Source: Aeromonas finlandensis (GTDB lineage: Bacteria; Pseudomonadota; Gammaproteobacteria; Enterobacterales; Aeromonadaceae). From it: 64,000 bases of DNA. The stretch lies in assembly GCF_000764645.1 (NCBI RefSeq), contig NZ_JRGK01000026.1:83232-147231 (forward strand), read 5' to 3'. How positions within the stretch are numbered: position 1 is the first letter of the stretch; each line of letters begins with the position of its first letter. Under the pieces are notes generated by a model. It made no database searches and was not told the DNA's origin. It saw only the letters and a program-made list of their open reading frames with translations. Shown here in pieces: positions 9,629 through 18,592 of this stretch. Made by a program: the position numbers and the translations under genes.

Positions 9629-9667
9629 CTCCCCTGTTAGAATATGGCGAGCAAGATGGAGCCAACT

Positions 9668-10342
9668 ATGCCAAGCAATCCCCAATCCGAGCAGGAGTTA
9701 TTGAGCCGCGCCTATGCCATGGCCGGCTTCACGCTGGCGCAGCTGGCCGCCGAGGCAGGCGTCGCGGTGCCCAAAGATCTGCGCCGTGACAAGGGGTGGG
9801 TCGGTCAGTTGATCGAGCTGCAACTGGGGGCCAGCGCAGGGAGCAAGCCGGAACAGGACTTCCCGGAGCTGGGGATCGAACTCAAGACGATCCCTGTGGA
9901 TCCTCAAGGCAAACCGCTGGAAACCACCTTCGTCTGCGTCGCCCCGCTGATCGGCGTCAGCGGTCAGCGCTGGGAGGACTCCAACGTGCGCAACAAGCTG
10001 TCACGAGTGCTCTGGATCCCGGTGGAAGGCAGCCGCGAGATCCCGGTTGGCGAGCGGCGGGTCGGCATGCCACTGATGTGGAGCCCGAATGAAGAGGAAG
10101 ATCGGCTACTGCGTCAGGACTGGGAGGAGCTGATGGACATGATAGTGCTGGGAGAAGTGGAGCAGATCAGCGCGCGCCACGGCCAGGTGATGCAACTGCG
10201 GCCCAAGGCTGCCAACAACAAGGCGCTGACTCGCGCCATCGGCCGCGATGGTCAACCCATCATGACCCTGCCACGCGGCTTCTATCTCAAGATCGACTTC
10301 ACCCACAGTCTGCTGCAGCGCTATTTTGCCTTGCCGACTTGA
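9668..10342 (+). CDS. mutH: DNA mismatch repair endonuclease MutH
   Basis: Nicks the unmethylated strand at hemimethylated GATC sites after activation by MutS and MutL. The 224-residue protein has the D-x6-E-x-K catalytic motif (D in EQDFPEL, E and K in [10 protein letters not shown]) and conserved blocks [40 protein letters not shown] and [11 protein letters not shown]. The ATG at 9668 is chosen because GGAG lies six bases before it; ATGs at 9644 and 9656 lack this. MutH implies a Dam-methylating organism, which fits the GATC-rich region directly upstream. Confidence 0.96.
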   Translation: MPSNPQSEQELLSRAYAMAGFTLAQLAAEAGVAVPKDLRRDKGWVGQLIELQLGASAGSKPEQDFPELGIELKTIPVDPQGKPLETTFVCVAPLIGVSGQRWEDSNVRNKLSRVLWIPVEGSREIPVGERRVGMPLMWSPNEEEDRLLRQDWEELMDMIVLGEVEQISARHGQVMQLRPKAANNKALTRAIGRDGQPIMTLPRGFYLKIDFTHSLLQRYFALPT

Positions 10343-10422
10343 TCTGCCTTATCAACATCTTTGTCATATGATGATATAAAAATAGGCAGGAGCCATTTTT
10401 AACTCACAGACAAGGAGGCGTC

Positions 10423-10746
10423 ATGCCACTGATCAAGCAGTTTCTGAAGTCCAAACCCGAGGTCAAGGTGACCTTTGCCGTAGAGAAAGAGGCCGCCGCA
10501 GGAGCGGAGCAGGTGATGCTGATCGGCGAGTTCACTCAGTGGCAACCGGTCGAGCTGAAACGCATGAAGAGCGGCGAGTTCAAAGCCACCCTCAATCTGC
10601 CGACCGACGGCCCGGGTTACTTCGAATATTGCTACCAGCTCATCACACCGGCAGGGGAAACCCTCTACGAGAATGACTGGGAAGCGGACGACTATGTGCC
10701 AGGCCCCTTCGGGCGCGACAACTCGGTGGTACGCGTCATCCAATAG
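10423..10746 (+). CDS. Single-domain CBM48 (isoamylase N-terminal) protein
   Basis: A 107-residue protein consisting almost only of the glycogen-recognition fold (CBM48/early-set domain), seen in VMLIGEFTQWQPVELKRM and the closing NDWEADDYVPGPFGRDNSVV. There is no catalytic domain. Such stand-alone domains occur in several gammaproteobacteria; their role is not established to my knowledge, though glucan binding is likely from the fold. AAGGAGG precedes the ATG. It ends at a bidirectional terminator shared with rplS. Confidence 0.85.
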   Translation: MPLIKQFLKSKPEVKVTFAVEKEAAAGAEQVMLIGEFTQWQPVELKRMKSGEFKATLNLPTDGPGYFEYCYQLITPAGETLYENDWEADDYVPGPFGRDNSVVRVIQ

Positions 10747-10772
10747 CAACTCAACCTAAAGAACGGATACAA

Positions 10773-10799
10773 AAAAGGCTCGCCATTGGCGAGCCTTTT
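10773..10799. terminator. Bidirectional terminator between the CBM48 gene and rplS
   Basis: GGCTCGCCA and TGGCGAGCC pair around a short loop, with an A-run on the left and a T-run on the right, so it can end transcription from either side. Confidence 0.88.
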
Positions 10800-10849
10800 C
10801 ACTACCTGTCGAGCTTTTCGCCGACATATCGACACCAATTCGAATCGAA

Positions 10850-11197
10850 TTAGTTGAGCTTCTCTTTGATACGAGCAGCTTTACCGGACAGGTTGCGCAG
10901 GTAGTACAGTTTGGCGCGGCGAACATCACCACGACGCTTCAGTTCTACACTGTGGATCAGCGGAGAGTGAGTCTGGAATACACGCTCAACACCTTCGCCG
11001 TTGGAGATCTTGCGAACGGTGAAAGCAGAGTGCAGACCGCGGTTACGCTTGGCAATAACGATGCCTTCGAAAGCCTGCAGACGCTCTTTACCACCTTCTT
11101 TAACACGAACTTGAACACGTACAGTGTCGCCCTGGGCAAAAGCCGGGATGTCGGTACGCAGTTGCTCTTGTTCAAGCTGCTGAATAATCTTGCTCAT
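10850..11197 (-). CDS. rplS: 50S ribosomal protein L19
   Basis: Large-subunit protein at the 30S-50S interface. The 115-residue product begins [20 protein letters not shown] and contains [20 protein letters not shown] and the C-terminal [19 protein letters not shown], all standard for L19. It is the last gene of the rpsP-rimM-trmD-rplS operon, 32 bp after trmD. Confidence 0.98.
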
Positions 11198-11229
11198 TGT
11201 CTTTCCTTACCTAGGATAAACTGAAAACT

Positions 11230-11979
11230 CTACTTAACGCTGTCACGCACTTCGCGGACATACTCGGCAAGAAGTAATTCTTGCTCGTCAGTCAGAGCTA
11301 GGTTGTTAATAAGTTCCGGCCTTCTTTGCCAGGTTCGTCCGAGCGACTGTTTGAGACGCCAGCGTCGAATCACTTCGTGATTGCCGCTTGTCAGCGCCTC
11401 GGGCACCGCCAATCCATCCAACACCTCCGGCCGAGTATAGTGGGGATGATCCAGCAAGCCATCCGTAAAGGAGTCCTGCTCGGCACTGGCCTGATCGCCC
11501 AAAACCCCCGGGACCAGACGCGAAACCGCATCGATCAGGGTCATGGCAGGCAACTCGCCACCACTTAACACGTAATCCCCGATAGACCACTCTTCGTCGA
11601 CTTCGGTTTGTATCACGCGTTCATCGATACCTTCGTATCGACCGGCTACCAGAATCAGTTTCTGATTCGTCGCCAACTCGGTTACGCCCGCTTGAGTCAG
11701 CTTGCGTCCCTGAGGAGAGAGATAGATGACTTTCGCCCCGTCTCCCGCCGCTTGCTTGGCTGCATGAATCGCGTCACGCAGCGGCTGAACCATCATTAAC
11801 ATGCCGGGCCCACCACCATAAGGACGATCATCGACCGTACGGTGTTTATCGTGGGTAAACTCCCGGGGGTTCCAGCACTCAATCTGCAGCAGGCCACTCT
11901 TGACGGCCCGACCCGTTACCCCGTGCTCGGTAATGGCTCGGAACATTTCAGGGAAGAGGCTAATGACCCCAATCCACAT
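11230..11979 (-). CDS. trmD: tRNA (guanine37-N1)-methyltransferase
   Basis: Methylates G37 of tRNAs reading CNN, UGG-type and related codons, preventing frameshifts; S-adenosylmethionine is the donor. The 249 residues show the SPOUT trefoil-knot motifs [10 protein letters not shown] and [20 protein letters not shown], and the N-terminal [13 protein letters not shown]. It is the third gene of the ribosomal-protein operon between rimM and rplS. Confidence 0.98.
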   Translation of the reverse strand: MWIGVISLFPEMFRAITEHGVTGRAVKSGLLQIECWNPREFTHDKHRTVDDRPYGGGPGMLMMVQPLRDAIHAAKQAAGDGAKVIYLSPQGRKLTQAGVTELATNQKLILVAGRYEGIDERVIQTEVDEEWSIGDYVLSGGELPAMTLIDAVSRLVPGVLGDQASAEQDSFTDGLLDHPHYTRPEVLDGLAVPEALTSGNHEVIRRWRLKQSLGRTWQRRPELINNLALTDEQELLLAEYVREVRDSVK

Positions 11980-12013
11980 AAGAAACCTCCGGCACCCGTG
12001 TTAGCGCGGGAAA

Positions 12014-12535
12014 CTAGAAACCAGGATCCCAATCAACTTCGATTGTTCGAGCAGTCAGATCAATATGCTTGATCACCTGCTCTTCCAGGAACGGAATCAA
12101 CCGCTCCTTTGCACCAAAGGCATCTTTTACATTGGCCTCAACCACCAACACATCGTTGGAGCCGGTTTCCATCAATTCGGTCACCTTGCCCAGGTCGTAT
12201 CCCTTGGTGGTCATCACGGAACAACCAATCAGGTCACGCCAGTAGAACTCACCTTCAGGCAACGCAGGCAACAGATCGGCGGGTACGCCAATCTCGACAT
12301 TGGTCAATGCCAGGGCATCTTCGCGCACATCGATACCATCGAGTTTGCAGATCAGACCCTTGTTGTGACGCTTCCAGGCCGAGACCTTGAGTTCACGCCA
12401 CACCCCGTTCTGATTGATCAGCCAGGGGTTGTAATCGAAAATCGCTTCGGCAACATCGGTGAAGGAGTTCACTTTAAGCCAGCCCTTGATGCCATAAACG
12501 GTACCCAGGGTGCCCAGAACTACAGGTTTTTCCAC
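12014..12535 (-). CDS. rimM: Ribosome maturation factor RimM
   Basis: Assists assembly of the 30S head by binding S19. The 173-residue protein has the N-terminal RimM barrel ([20 protein letters not shown]) and a C-terminal PRC-barrel ([20 protein letters not shown], then NDVLVVEA). It lies 24 bp after rpsP and 34 bp before trmD in the usual operon. Confidence 0.98.
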   Translation of the reverse strand: MEKPVVLGTLGTVYGIKGWLKVNSFTDVAEAIFDYNPWLINQNGVWRELKVSAWKRHNKGLICKLDGIDVREDALALTNVEIGVPADLLPALPEGEFYWRDLIGCSVMTTKGYDLGKVTELMETGSNDVLVVEANVKDAFGAKERLIPFLEEQVIKHIDLTARTIEVDWDPGF

Positions 12536-12559
12536 CTTAACTCCTTACCGTTTGGCTGA

Positions 12560-12808
12560 TTAAGCAGCTTTTTTAGCGTCTTTGATCAGCTTGGCTACGC
12601 GGTCAGAAACAGCGGCACCAGTAGCAACCCAATGCTCGATACGAGCCAGGTCCAGGTTCAGCTTTTCAGCGTTACCAGCAGCAACCGGGTTGAAGAAACC
12701 AACGCGCTCGATGAAGCGACCGTCACGGGCGCAACGGCTGTCAGAAACTACTACCTGGTAGAACGGACGCTTTTTCGCGCCACCACGTTGTAAACGAATG
12801 GTTACCAT
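12560..12808 (-). CDS. rpsP: 30S ribosomal protein S16
   Basis: Small-subunit assembly protein of 82 residues, starting [20 protein letters not shown] with the conserved [14 protein letters not shown]. It is the first gene of rpsP-rimM-trmD-rplS. The 177 bp between it and ffh carry its presumed promoter and the ffh terminator. Confidence 0.98.
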   Translation of the reverse strand: MVTIRLQRGGAKKRPFYQVVVSDSRCARDGRFIERVGFFNPVAAGNAEKLNLDLARIEHWVATGAAVSDRVAKLIKDAKKAA

Positions 12809-12940
12809 ATCGTCCTCATTAACATCTAATGAACAAGGCCCGCAAACACGCGGACCCTAGCTTAAAATAAGCCGCGTAATTCTACTTGGATTCGTAATAA
12901 TTGCAACCAAGCCAGCCATTTTTTGCGCAGAGCTGCAATG

Positions 12941-12967
12941 AAAAGGGGCCTGCCGCTGCAGACCCCC
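12941..12967 (-). terminator. Probable terminator after ffh
   Basis: On the minus strand a hairpin GGGTCTGC / GCAGGCCC (one mismatch) is followed by CTTTT, 19 bases after the ffh stop. The T-run is short, so confidence is moderate. Confidence 0.55.
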
Positions 12968-12985
12968 ATCAACACGCAGTCCGGA

Positions 12986-14362
12986 TCAGAACGGGCCGCG
13001 ACCACCGCCGAAACCGGGGGGCATCATGTTCTTCATCTGGCTCATCATCTTGCGCATGCCGCCCTTGCCGGACATCTTCTTCATCATGCGCTGCATCTCG
13101 GTGAACTGCTTGAGCAGCTTGTTCACGTCCTGCACCTGCATGCCGGAGCCTGCGGCGATACGGCGCTTGCGGGAACCCTTGATGAGATCGGGATGAGCGC
13201 GCTCTTTCGGCGTCATGGAGCTGATGATCGCCTCCATCCGCACGGTGAGCTTGTCATCCATCTGATCTTTCACGTTATCCGGCAGACCCGACATGCCGGG
13301 CAGCTTGTCGAGCATCCCCATCATGCCGCCCATGTTGCGCATCTGGGCCAGCTGCTCGCGGAAATCTTCCAGATCGAAGCCTTTGCCGCTCTTGACCTTG
13401 CTGGCCAGCTTGGCCGCTTTCTCTTTATCGACGTTGCGCTCCACTTCCTCGATCAGCGACAGCACATCGCCCATACCGAGGATACGGGAGGCAAGACGAT
13501 CCGGGTGGAACGGCTCCAGCGCATCGGTCTTTTCGCCCATACCGATAAACTTGACCGGCTTACCGGTGATGTGGCGTACCGACAGCGCGGCACCACCACG
13601 GGCATCACCGTCCGCCTTGGTGAGGATCACACCGGTGAGCGGCAGCGCTTCGTTGAACGCCTTGGCAGTGTTGGCGGCATCCTGACCGGTCATGGCATCG
13701 ACCACGAACAGGGTTTCGACCGGCTTGATGGTAGCGTGCAGATGCTGGATCTCGGCCATCATCTCGCTGTCGACGTGCAGACGACCGGCGGTATCGACGA
13801 TCACTACGTCATAGAACTTCTTGCGCGCCTGATCGATGGCGGCGGTGGCGATATCGACCGGCTTCTGGCTGGCATCGCTCGGGAAAAAGTCGACGCCGAT
13901 GTCGCTGGCCAGCGTCTCCAGTTGCTTGATTGCCGCAGGGCGATAGACGTCGGCACTGACGACCAGCACTTTTTTCTTGCTGCGCTCTTTGAGCAGCTTG
14001 GCCAGTTTGCCAACCGTGGTGGTCTTACCGGCACCCTGCAGACCGGCCATCAGGATGATGGCGGGCGGCTGGGCAGCCAGATTGAGCTGCTCGTTGGCCT
14101 CCCCCATCACGGTGACCAGTTCACCGTGCACAATCTTGATGAATGCCTGGCCCGGGCTCAGGGATTTGGCCACTTCCTGCCCGACTGCACGCTCTTTGAC
14201 GCGCGCCACGAAATCACGCACTACCGGCAGGGCGACATCCGCCTCGAGCAGCGCCATGCGGACTTCGCGCAGGGTTTCCTTGATGTTCTCTTCGGTCAGG
14301 CGACCACGGCCACTGACATTGCGCAAGGTGCGCGAGAGTCGTTCAGTCAAATTCTCAAACAT
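12986..14362 (-). CDS. ffh: Signal recognition particle protein Ffh (SRP54)
   Basis: GTPase of the bacterial signal recognition particle; binds 4.5S RNA and signal sequences and targets nascent membrane proteins to FtsY. The 458 residues comprise the N domain, the G domain with P-loop GLQGAGKTTTVGKL (about 101-114) and DTAGR, and a methionine-rich M domain (NMGGMMGMLDKLPGM, SGMQVQDVNKLLKQF) ending in a glycine-rich tail. It diverges from ypjD. Confidence 0.98.
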   Translation of the reverse strand: MFENLTERLSRTLRNVSGRGRLTEENIKETLREVRMALLEADVALPVVRDFVARVKERAVGQEVAKSLSPGQAFIKIVHGELVTVMGEANEQLNLAAQPPAIILMAGLQGAGKTTTVGKLAKLLKERSKKKVLVVSADVYRPAAIKQLETLASDIGVDFFPSDASQKPVDIATAAIDQARKKFYDVVIVDTAGRLHVDSEMMAEIQHLHATIKPVETLFVVDAMTGQDAANTAKAFNEALPLTGVILTKADGDARGGAALSVRHITGKPVKFIGMGEKTDALEPFHPDRLASRILGMGDVLSLIEEVERNVDKEKAAKLASKVKSGKGFDLEDFREQLAQMRNMGGMMGMLDKLPGMSGLPDNVKDQMDDKLTVRMEAIISSMTPKERAHPDLIKGSRKRRIAAGSGMQVQDVNKLLKQFTEMQRMMKKMSGKGGMRKMMSQMKNMMPPGFGGGRGPF

Positions 14363-14564
14363 GACGGATTCCGGTTCTTGGCGTAATAAATTGGGGGCAT
14401 TATAACCCAGAGCGAGCGCGAGGACGATTATTCACCGCACGGCAGCAATAGGGACCTCACCCCTATATATGGGCAGATCGGCCGTTGCACAACTGGCGAG
14501 CACTTCTCGTGCAAGGTATACTGCCCCTCTTACCCTCAAAAGCTTGTGCAACAACGACCTGGTT

Positions 14565-15353
14565 ATGATCGTAATCTCTGTTCTGGCCCTGGCGTTTTAT
14601 CTGCTGGCCATCATCGCCTCCCTGCATCTGTTACTGAGCGCCAAGCCGGTGGGACAGCGCTCCCTGTTTGCCTGTATCGGATTGGCCCTGATCAGCCATG
14701 CCAGCGCCCTTGGTTCAGAGGTAGTGCAGAGTGTCGGCCAGAATCTGAGCATGCTTAACGTCGCCTCGCTGGTGAGTCTGATCATCAGTTGCTTCATGAC
14801 CTGCGTCACCCGCCGTTTCAACGGCTGGATCCTGCTGCCGGTGGTCTACAGCTTCTCGGCCCTGCTGCTGGCTGCCAGCGCCTTGATCCCGGGTCGCTAT
14901 ATCACCCATCTGGAGGCCCATCCCCAGCTGTTGCTGCACATCGGCCTCGCCCTGATGGCCTACTCGGTATTGATGATCGCCTGTCTGTTTGCGCTGCAGC
15001 TCGCCTGTCTGGACAAGCAACTTAAATCGAGAAAAATCAGCAGCCTGCCAGCCATGCCGCCACTGATGACGGTGGAGAAACGGCTGTTCCAGCTCATCTC
15101 TGCCGGGGTGCTGCTGTTGACCCTCTCCATCGCCTCCGGCCTCTTCTTCCTCGAAGACATGTTCGCCCAGGGCAAATCCCACAAGGCAGTGCTCTCCATC
15201 CTGGCATGGTGCATCTACGTGCTGCTGCTGTGGGGCCATCACACCTATGGCTGGCGCGGTCGCAAAGTCATCACACTGAGTCTGATCGGCAGCTTCATCC
15301 TGACCCTTGCCTACTTTGGCAGCCGCTTCGTCAAAGAAGTGCTGTTGAGCTGA
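14565..15353 (+). CDS. ypjD: YpjD family inner-membrane protein (cytochrome c assembly-like)
   Basis: A 262-residue membrane protein with about eight transmembrane segments, related to the CcmC/CcsA haem-handling family. Shared with E. coli YpjD are LSMLNVASLVSLIISC, YITHLEAHP, a His in LHIGLALMAYSVL, MPPLMTVEKRLF and ILAWCIYVLLLWGHHTYGWR. The exact function is not established. An upstream in-frame start would add 32 hydrophilic residues; ATG at 14565 matches the family start. It sits between ffh and corB, a conserved arrangement, and is 42 bp before corB. Confidence 0.9.
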   Translation: MIVISVLALAFYLLAIIASLHLLLSAKPVGQRSLFACIGLALISHASALGSEVVQSVGQNLSMLNVASLVSLIISCFMTCVTRRFNGWILLPVVYSFSALLLAASALIPGRYITHLEAHPQLLLHIGLALMAYSVLMIACLFALQLACLDKQLKSRKISSLPAMPPLMTVEKRLFQLISAGVLLLTLSIASGLFFLEDMFAQGKSHKAVLSILAWCIYVLLLWGHHTYGWRGRKVITLSLIGSFILTLAYFGSRFVKEVLLS

Positions 15354-15395
15354 CACTTATACTCTTTTAGCCATACCATCCAACAGGAGCCCTTT

Positions 15396-16676
15396 TTGGA
15401 CAGCATCTCAACGAGCACATTACTGATTGTTCTCGTTATCTTGATCCTTCTTTCCGCCTTCTTCTCCAGTTCAGAAACCGGTCTGATGTCCATCAACCGC
15501 TACAAGCTGCGGCATCTGGCACAGACCAAACACAAGGCGGCCCGTCGGGTAGAGAAGCTGCTGTCCCGCCCGGATCGACTGCTGGGGCTGATCCTGATCG
15601 GCAACAACCTGGTCAATATCCTCGCCTCCGCTATCGCCACCATCGTCTGTATCCGGCTGTTTGGTGATCTCGGGGTTGCCGTCGCCACTTTCGGCCTGAC
15701 GCTGGTCGTGCTGGTGTTCGGCGAAGTGACCCCCAAGACCTTGGCCGCCATGTTCCCGGAGAAGATTGCCTATCCCGCCTCCTGGATCCTCAAGGGGCTG
15801 ATGGTACCGCTCTCGCCACTGGTCTGGCTGATCAACGGCATCACCAGCGGCCTGCTCAAGATGCTGAAGATCAACCCCAACAAGGATGACTCCCTCAACA
15901 CCGAGGAGCTGCGCACCATCGTCAACGAGGCGGGTAATCTGATCCCCCAGCGTCATCAGGAGATGCTGCTGAGCATTCTGGATCTCGACAAGATGCTGGT
16001 CGAAGACATCATGGTGCCGCGCAGCGATATCTACGCCATCGACATCAACGATGACTGGAAAACCATTTTGCGCCAGCTGGCCCACTGCGCCCACACCAAG
16101 ATCCTGCTCTATCGCGACAATATCGACGACGTTGTCGGCTTTTTGCATGCACGAGATGCCCTACGGCTGATGGCCAGGGATCAGTTCAACAAATCGAGTC
16201 TGTTGCGGGAGGTAGACGAGATCTACTTTATTCCGGAAGGGACCCCACTCAACGTGCAGCTGGCCAAATTCCAGCGCAACAAGGAGCGGATCGGCCTGAT
16301 TGTCGATGAGTATGGCGATATTCAGGGGCTGATCACGCTGGACGACATTCTGGAAGAGATCGTGGGCGACTTCACCACCTCCATGACGCCAGCACCGAGC
16401 GACGAGATCCATCCCCAGCCGGACGGCACGTTTCTGGTGGAAGGCTCGGCCAGCGTGCGCGAGCTGAACAAGGAGATGAACTGGCACCTGCCTATCGACG
16501 GCCCGCGCACCCTCAACGGTCTGATCCTCGAATATCTGGAGGAGATCCCCCAGCCCAACATCGGGATCCGGCTCGCCGGCTATCCTATCGAAATCCTCGA
16601 TGTGGAGAACAACATGGTCAAGATGGCGCGGATCATGCCGGCATCTTACCGGGCGGAGTCGGATCCGCAAGATTGA
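15396..16676 (+). CDS. corB: CNNM/CBS-domain membrane protein (CorB/YfjD family)
   Basis: Inner-membrane protein linked to magnesium/cobalt efflux. The 426 residues contain an N-terminal DUF21 (CNNM) membrane domain (LILIGNNLVNILASAIATIV), two CBS domains (MVPRSDIYAIDINDDW; VDEYGDIQGLITLDDILEEI) and a C-terminal CorC/HlyC transporter-associated domain. The start is TTG at 15396 with AACAGGAG upstream; the matching E. coli protein begins with the same MxxISTxTL pattern. It follows ypjD and ends in a bidirectional terminator facing nsrR. Confidence 0.93.
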   Translation: MDSISTSTLLIVLVILILLSAFFSSSETGLMSINRYKLRHLAQTKHKAARRVEKLLSRPDRLLGLILIGNNLVNILASAIATIVCIRLFGDLGVAVATFGLTLVVLVFGEVTPKTLAAMFPEKIAYPASWILKGLMVPLSPLVWLINGITSGLLKMLKINPNKDDSLNTEELRTIVNEAGNLIPQRHQEMLLSILDLDKMLVEDIMVPRSDIYAIDINDDWKTILRQLAHCAHTKILLYRDNIDDVVGFLHARDALRLMARDQFNKSSLLREVDEIYFIPEGTPLNVQLAKFQRNKERIGLIVDEYGDIQGLITLDDILEEIVGDFTTSMTPAPSDEIHPQPDGTFLVEGSASVRELNKEMNWHLPIDGPRTLNGLILEYLEEIPQPNIGIRLAGYPIEILDVENNMVKMARIMPASYRAESDPQD

Positions 16677-16703
16677 AAAAGGGCTGCCAGTGGCAGCCCT
16701 TTT
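16677..16703. terminator. Bidirectional terminator between corB and nsrR
   Basis: GGGCTGCCA and TGGCAGCCC pair around one base, flanked by an A-run on the left and TTTT on the right. It serves the convergent corB and nsrR. Confidence 0.88.
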
Positions 16704-16716
16704 CTATTGCTCATCG

Positions 16717-17187
16717 TCACTGTTCATCTTCATCATCCGGCTCCAGCACCAGCGTCGGGATCAACTCGCCAAACACCCTCTGTAGCTCGTCACGGTTGGC
16801 CAGCAGGTCTTGCAGCGTATAGCTGTCCATCACCGCCAGAAACGCATCCATCGCCTCTTTCAGCGCACTCTTGAGCAGACAGACAGAGACGATGTGGCAA
16901 GCGGGTGAGCCGCAGTCGATCCCGTCCAGATTCCCTTCCAGCGCCCGGATAACCTGCCCGATATTGATGGTGGCGGGATCGCAAGCCATGCGAATACCGC
17001 CATTCTTGCCCCGCTGGGATTGCAGATAGCCCAGCTTCACCAGCTGATTGACTACCTTCACCATGTGGTTGCGAGAAACGCCATACAGGGCCGATACCTT
17101 GGCAACGCTCGACAACTCCCCTTCCGGCAGGGTGGCAAGATAGAGCAGGGCTCTCAATCCGAAATCTGTATAACTGGTTAGTCTCAT
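16717..17187 (-). CDS. nsrR: Nitric oxide-sensing repressor NsrR (Rrf2 family)
   Basis: Iron-sulfur repressor that releases DNA when NO damages its cluster. The 156-residue protein has an N-terminal winged helix (SYTDFGLRALLYLATLPEG, YGVSRNHMVKVVNQLVKLGY) and the three cluster cysteines Cys92, Cys97 and Cys103 (DCGSPACHIVSVC), spaced exactly as in E. coli NsrR (91/96/102). It is divergent from hmp, its classic target, with a large palindrome between them. This context separates it from IscR, which sits at the head of isc operons. Confidence 0.94.
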   Translation of the reverse strand: MRLTSYTDFGLRALLYLATLPEGELSSVAKVSALYGVSRNHMVKVVNQLVKLGYLQSQRGKNGGIRMACDPATINIGQVIRALEGNLDGIDCGSPACHIVSVCLLKSALKEAMDAFLAVMDSYTLQDLLANRDELQRVFGELIPTLVLEPDDEDEQ

Positions 17188-17238
17188 AAAACCTGATTAG
17201 CGCGATGCGAAAAGTGGAGTATTGATTCAAATCAAATA

Positions 17239-17279
17239 AACATATAGGATGCCACTTATTAAATGACATTTTATATGTT
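17239..17279. promoter_or_regulatory. 41-bp palindrome in the nsrR-hmp intergenic region (candidate NsrR operator)
   Basis: AACATATA (17239-17246) and TATATGTT (17272-17279) are perfect inverted copies and are symmetric about base 17259. The inner 21 bp (ATG at 17249 to CAT at 17269) is itself an imperfect palindrome (16 of 21 positions) centred on the same base. Its AT-rich ATG...CAT layout resembles the NsrR site class. It ends 19 bp before the hmp start, so binding would overlap the hmp promoter or leader. Confidence 0.7.
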
Positions 17280-17298
17280 CAATTAGAACGAGGCCCCT

Positions 17299-18492
17299 AT
17301 GCTAGATCAAACCACAGTTGCCGTCATCAAAAGCACCATTCCGCTGCTCGAATCGGCAGGCCCTGCCCTCACCCAGCACTTCTATCAACGGATGTTCAGC
17401 CATAACCCGGAGCTGAAAGATATCTTCAACCTGGCCCATCAACGCAGTGGCGGCCAGCCGCTGGCCCTGTTCAATGCGGTCGCAGCTTATGCCAAGAATA
17501 TCGACAATCTGGGGGCACTCGCTGGTGCAGTCGAGCGGATTGCGCACAAACATACCGGATTCCTGATCCAGCCGGAACAATATCACATTGTAGGTAGTCA
17601 TCTCTTGGCCACGCTCAAAGAATTGGGCGGAAGTGCGGTCACCGACGAAGTGCTGGAAGCATGGGGCAAGGCGTATGGCGTGCTGGCCGACATCTTCATC
17701 GGCCGCGAGCGGGAGATCTATCAGGAAAAGGCCAATCAGGATGGCGGCTGGCAAGGTACCCGCACCTTCATCATCAAGGAGAAACGGGCCGAGAGCGCCC
17801 TCATCACCTCCTTCCTGCTGGCGCCGGAAGATGGCAAGCCGGTACTGACCTTCAAACCGGGCCAATACCTCAGCATCAAGCTGGTGCACCCCGAGCTCGA
17901 ACATCACGAAATCCGCCAGTACTCCCTCTCCGATGCACCCAATGGACAGGATTACCGCATCAGCGTCAAACGCGAGCCAAAGGGTCAGGTCTCCAACCTG
18001 CTGCACGATCACCTGCAGGCGGGTGACAAGATCGAAGTGATGCCCCCCACCGGCGATTTCTACCTGAAAGCCGACAGCCATACCCCGGTCGTGCTGCTCT
18101 CCGCCGGGGTCGGCCTCACTCCCATGATGAGCATGCTCAACCAGCTGCTGGCGAGTGGCCATCAGGCCGACCTCACCTGGCTGCACGCCTGCGAACATGG
18201 TCGTGTCCACGCTTTCCGGGAAGATATCCGGAACAAGCGCAGCCAGCACACCAATCTGGTCAGTCGGGTCTGGTATCGGGAGCCCGCAGAGAGTGACAAG
18301 CAGGGAGAGGATTACGACTTCACCGGCACCATGGATCTGACCGCAGTGAAGGAGCGCATCACGCCAGAGGCCCACTACTACTTCTGTGGCCCGCTCGGCT
18401 TCATGCAGGAGGTGAAACGACAGCTGATTGAGGCCGGGATCCCCGCAAGCCAGCTTCATTACGAAGTTTTTGGCCCCCATCAAGATCTCTAA
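17299..18492 (+). CDS. hmp: Flavohaemoprotein, nitric oxide dioxygenase
   Basis: Oxidises NO to nitrate with O2 and NAD(P)H, protecting against nitrosative stress. The 397 residues have an N-terminal globin (about 1-138) with proximal His85 in IAHKH and distal-side Tyr/Gln in the HFYQRMF stretch. A ferredoxin-reductase part follows: FAD motif RQYSLSDAP, then NAD-binding LLSAGVGLTPMMSML, and C-terminal YEVFGPH. ATG at 17299 is preceded by GAGG. It diverges from nsrR and has a strong terminator downstream. Confidence 0.97.
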   Translation: MLDQTTVAVIKSTIPLLESAGPALTQHFYQRMFSHNPELKDIFNLAHQRSGGQPLALFNAVAAYAKNIDNLGALAGAVERIAHKHTGFLIQPEQYHIVGSHLLATLKELGGSAVTDEVLEAWGKAYGVLADIFIGREREIYQEKANQDGGWQGTRTFIIKEKRAESALITSFLLAPEDGKPVLTFKPGQYLSIKLVHPELEHHEIRQYSLSDAPNGQDYRISVKREPKGQVSNLLHDHLQAGDKIEVMPPTGDFYLKADSHTPVVLLSAGVGLTPMMSMLNQLLASGHQADLTWLHACEHGRVHAFREDIRNKRSQHTNLVSRVWYREPAESDKQGEDYDFTGTMDLTAVKERITPEAHYYFCGPLGFMQEVKRQLIEAGIPASQLHYEVFGPHQDL

Positions 18493-18552
18493 AACGCAGG
18501 CGACCATATAACAGAGGGAGGTTGCGGCCTGTCATGGCACGGCGGCTGGAAC

Positions 18553-18588
18553 CGGACCCACAGATGCAGATCTGTGGGTCACTTTTTT
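18553..18588 (+). terminator. Terminator of hmp
   Basis: An 11-bp perfect stem (GACCCACAGAT / ATCTGTGGGTC) with a four-base loop is followed by AC and seven Ts. It lies 60 bp after hmp and abuts the stop of the convergent motX. Confidence 0.9.
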
Positions 18589-18592
18589 TGGA

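Noticed and set aside
8935..9667. Interpretation of the DnaA-box region as the chromosomal origin oriC
   Set aside because: The genes expected next to oriC in this group (mnmG, mioC, dnaA) are absent, whereas rppH and mutH match the DARS2 locus.
12923..14386. A 487-codon plus-strand frame opposite ffh
   Set aside because: Low-complexity His/Leu/Ala-rich shadow of ffh; no recognisable domain.
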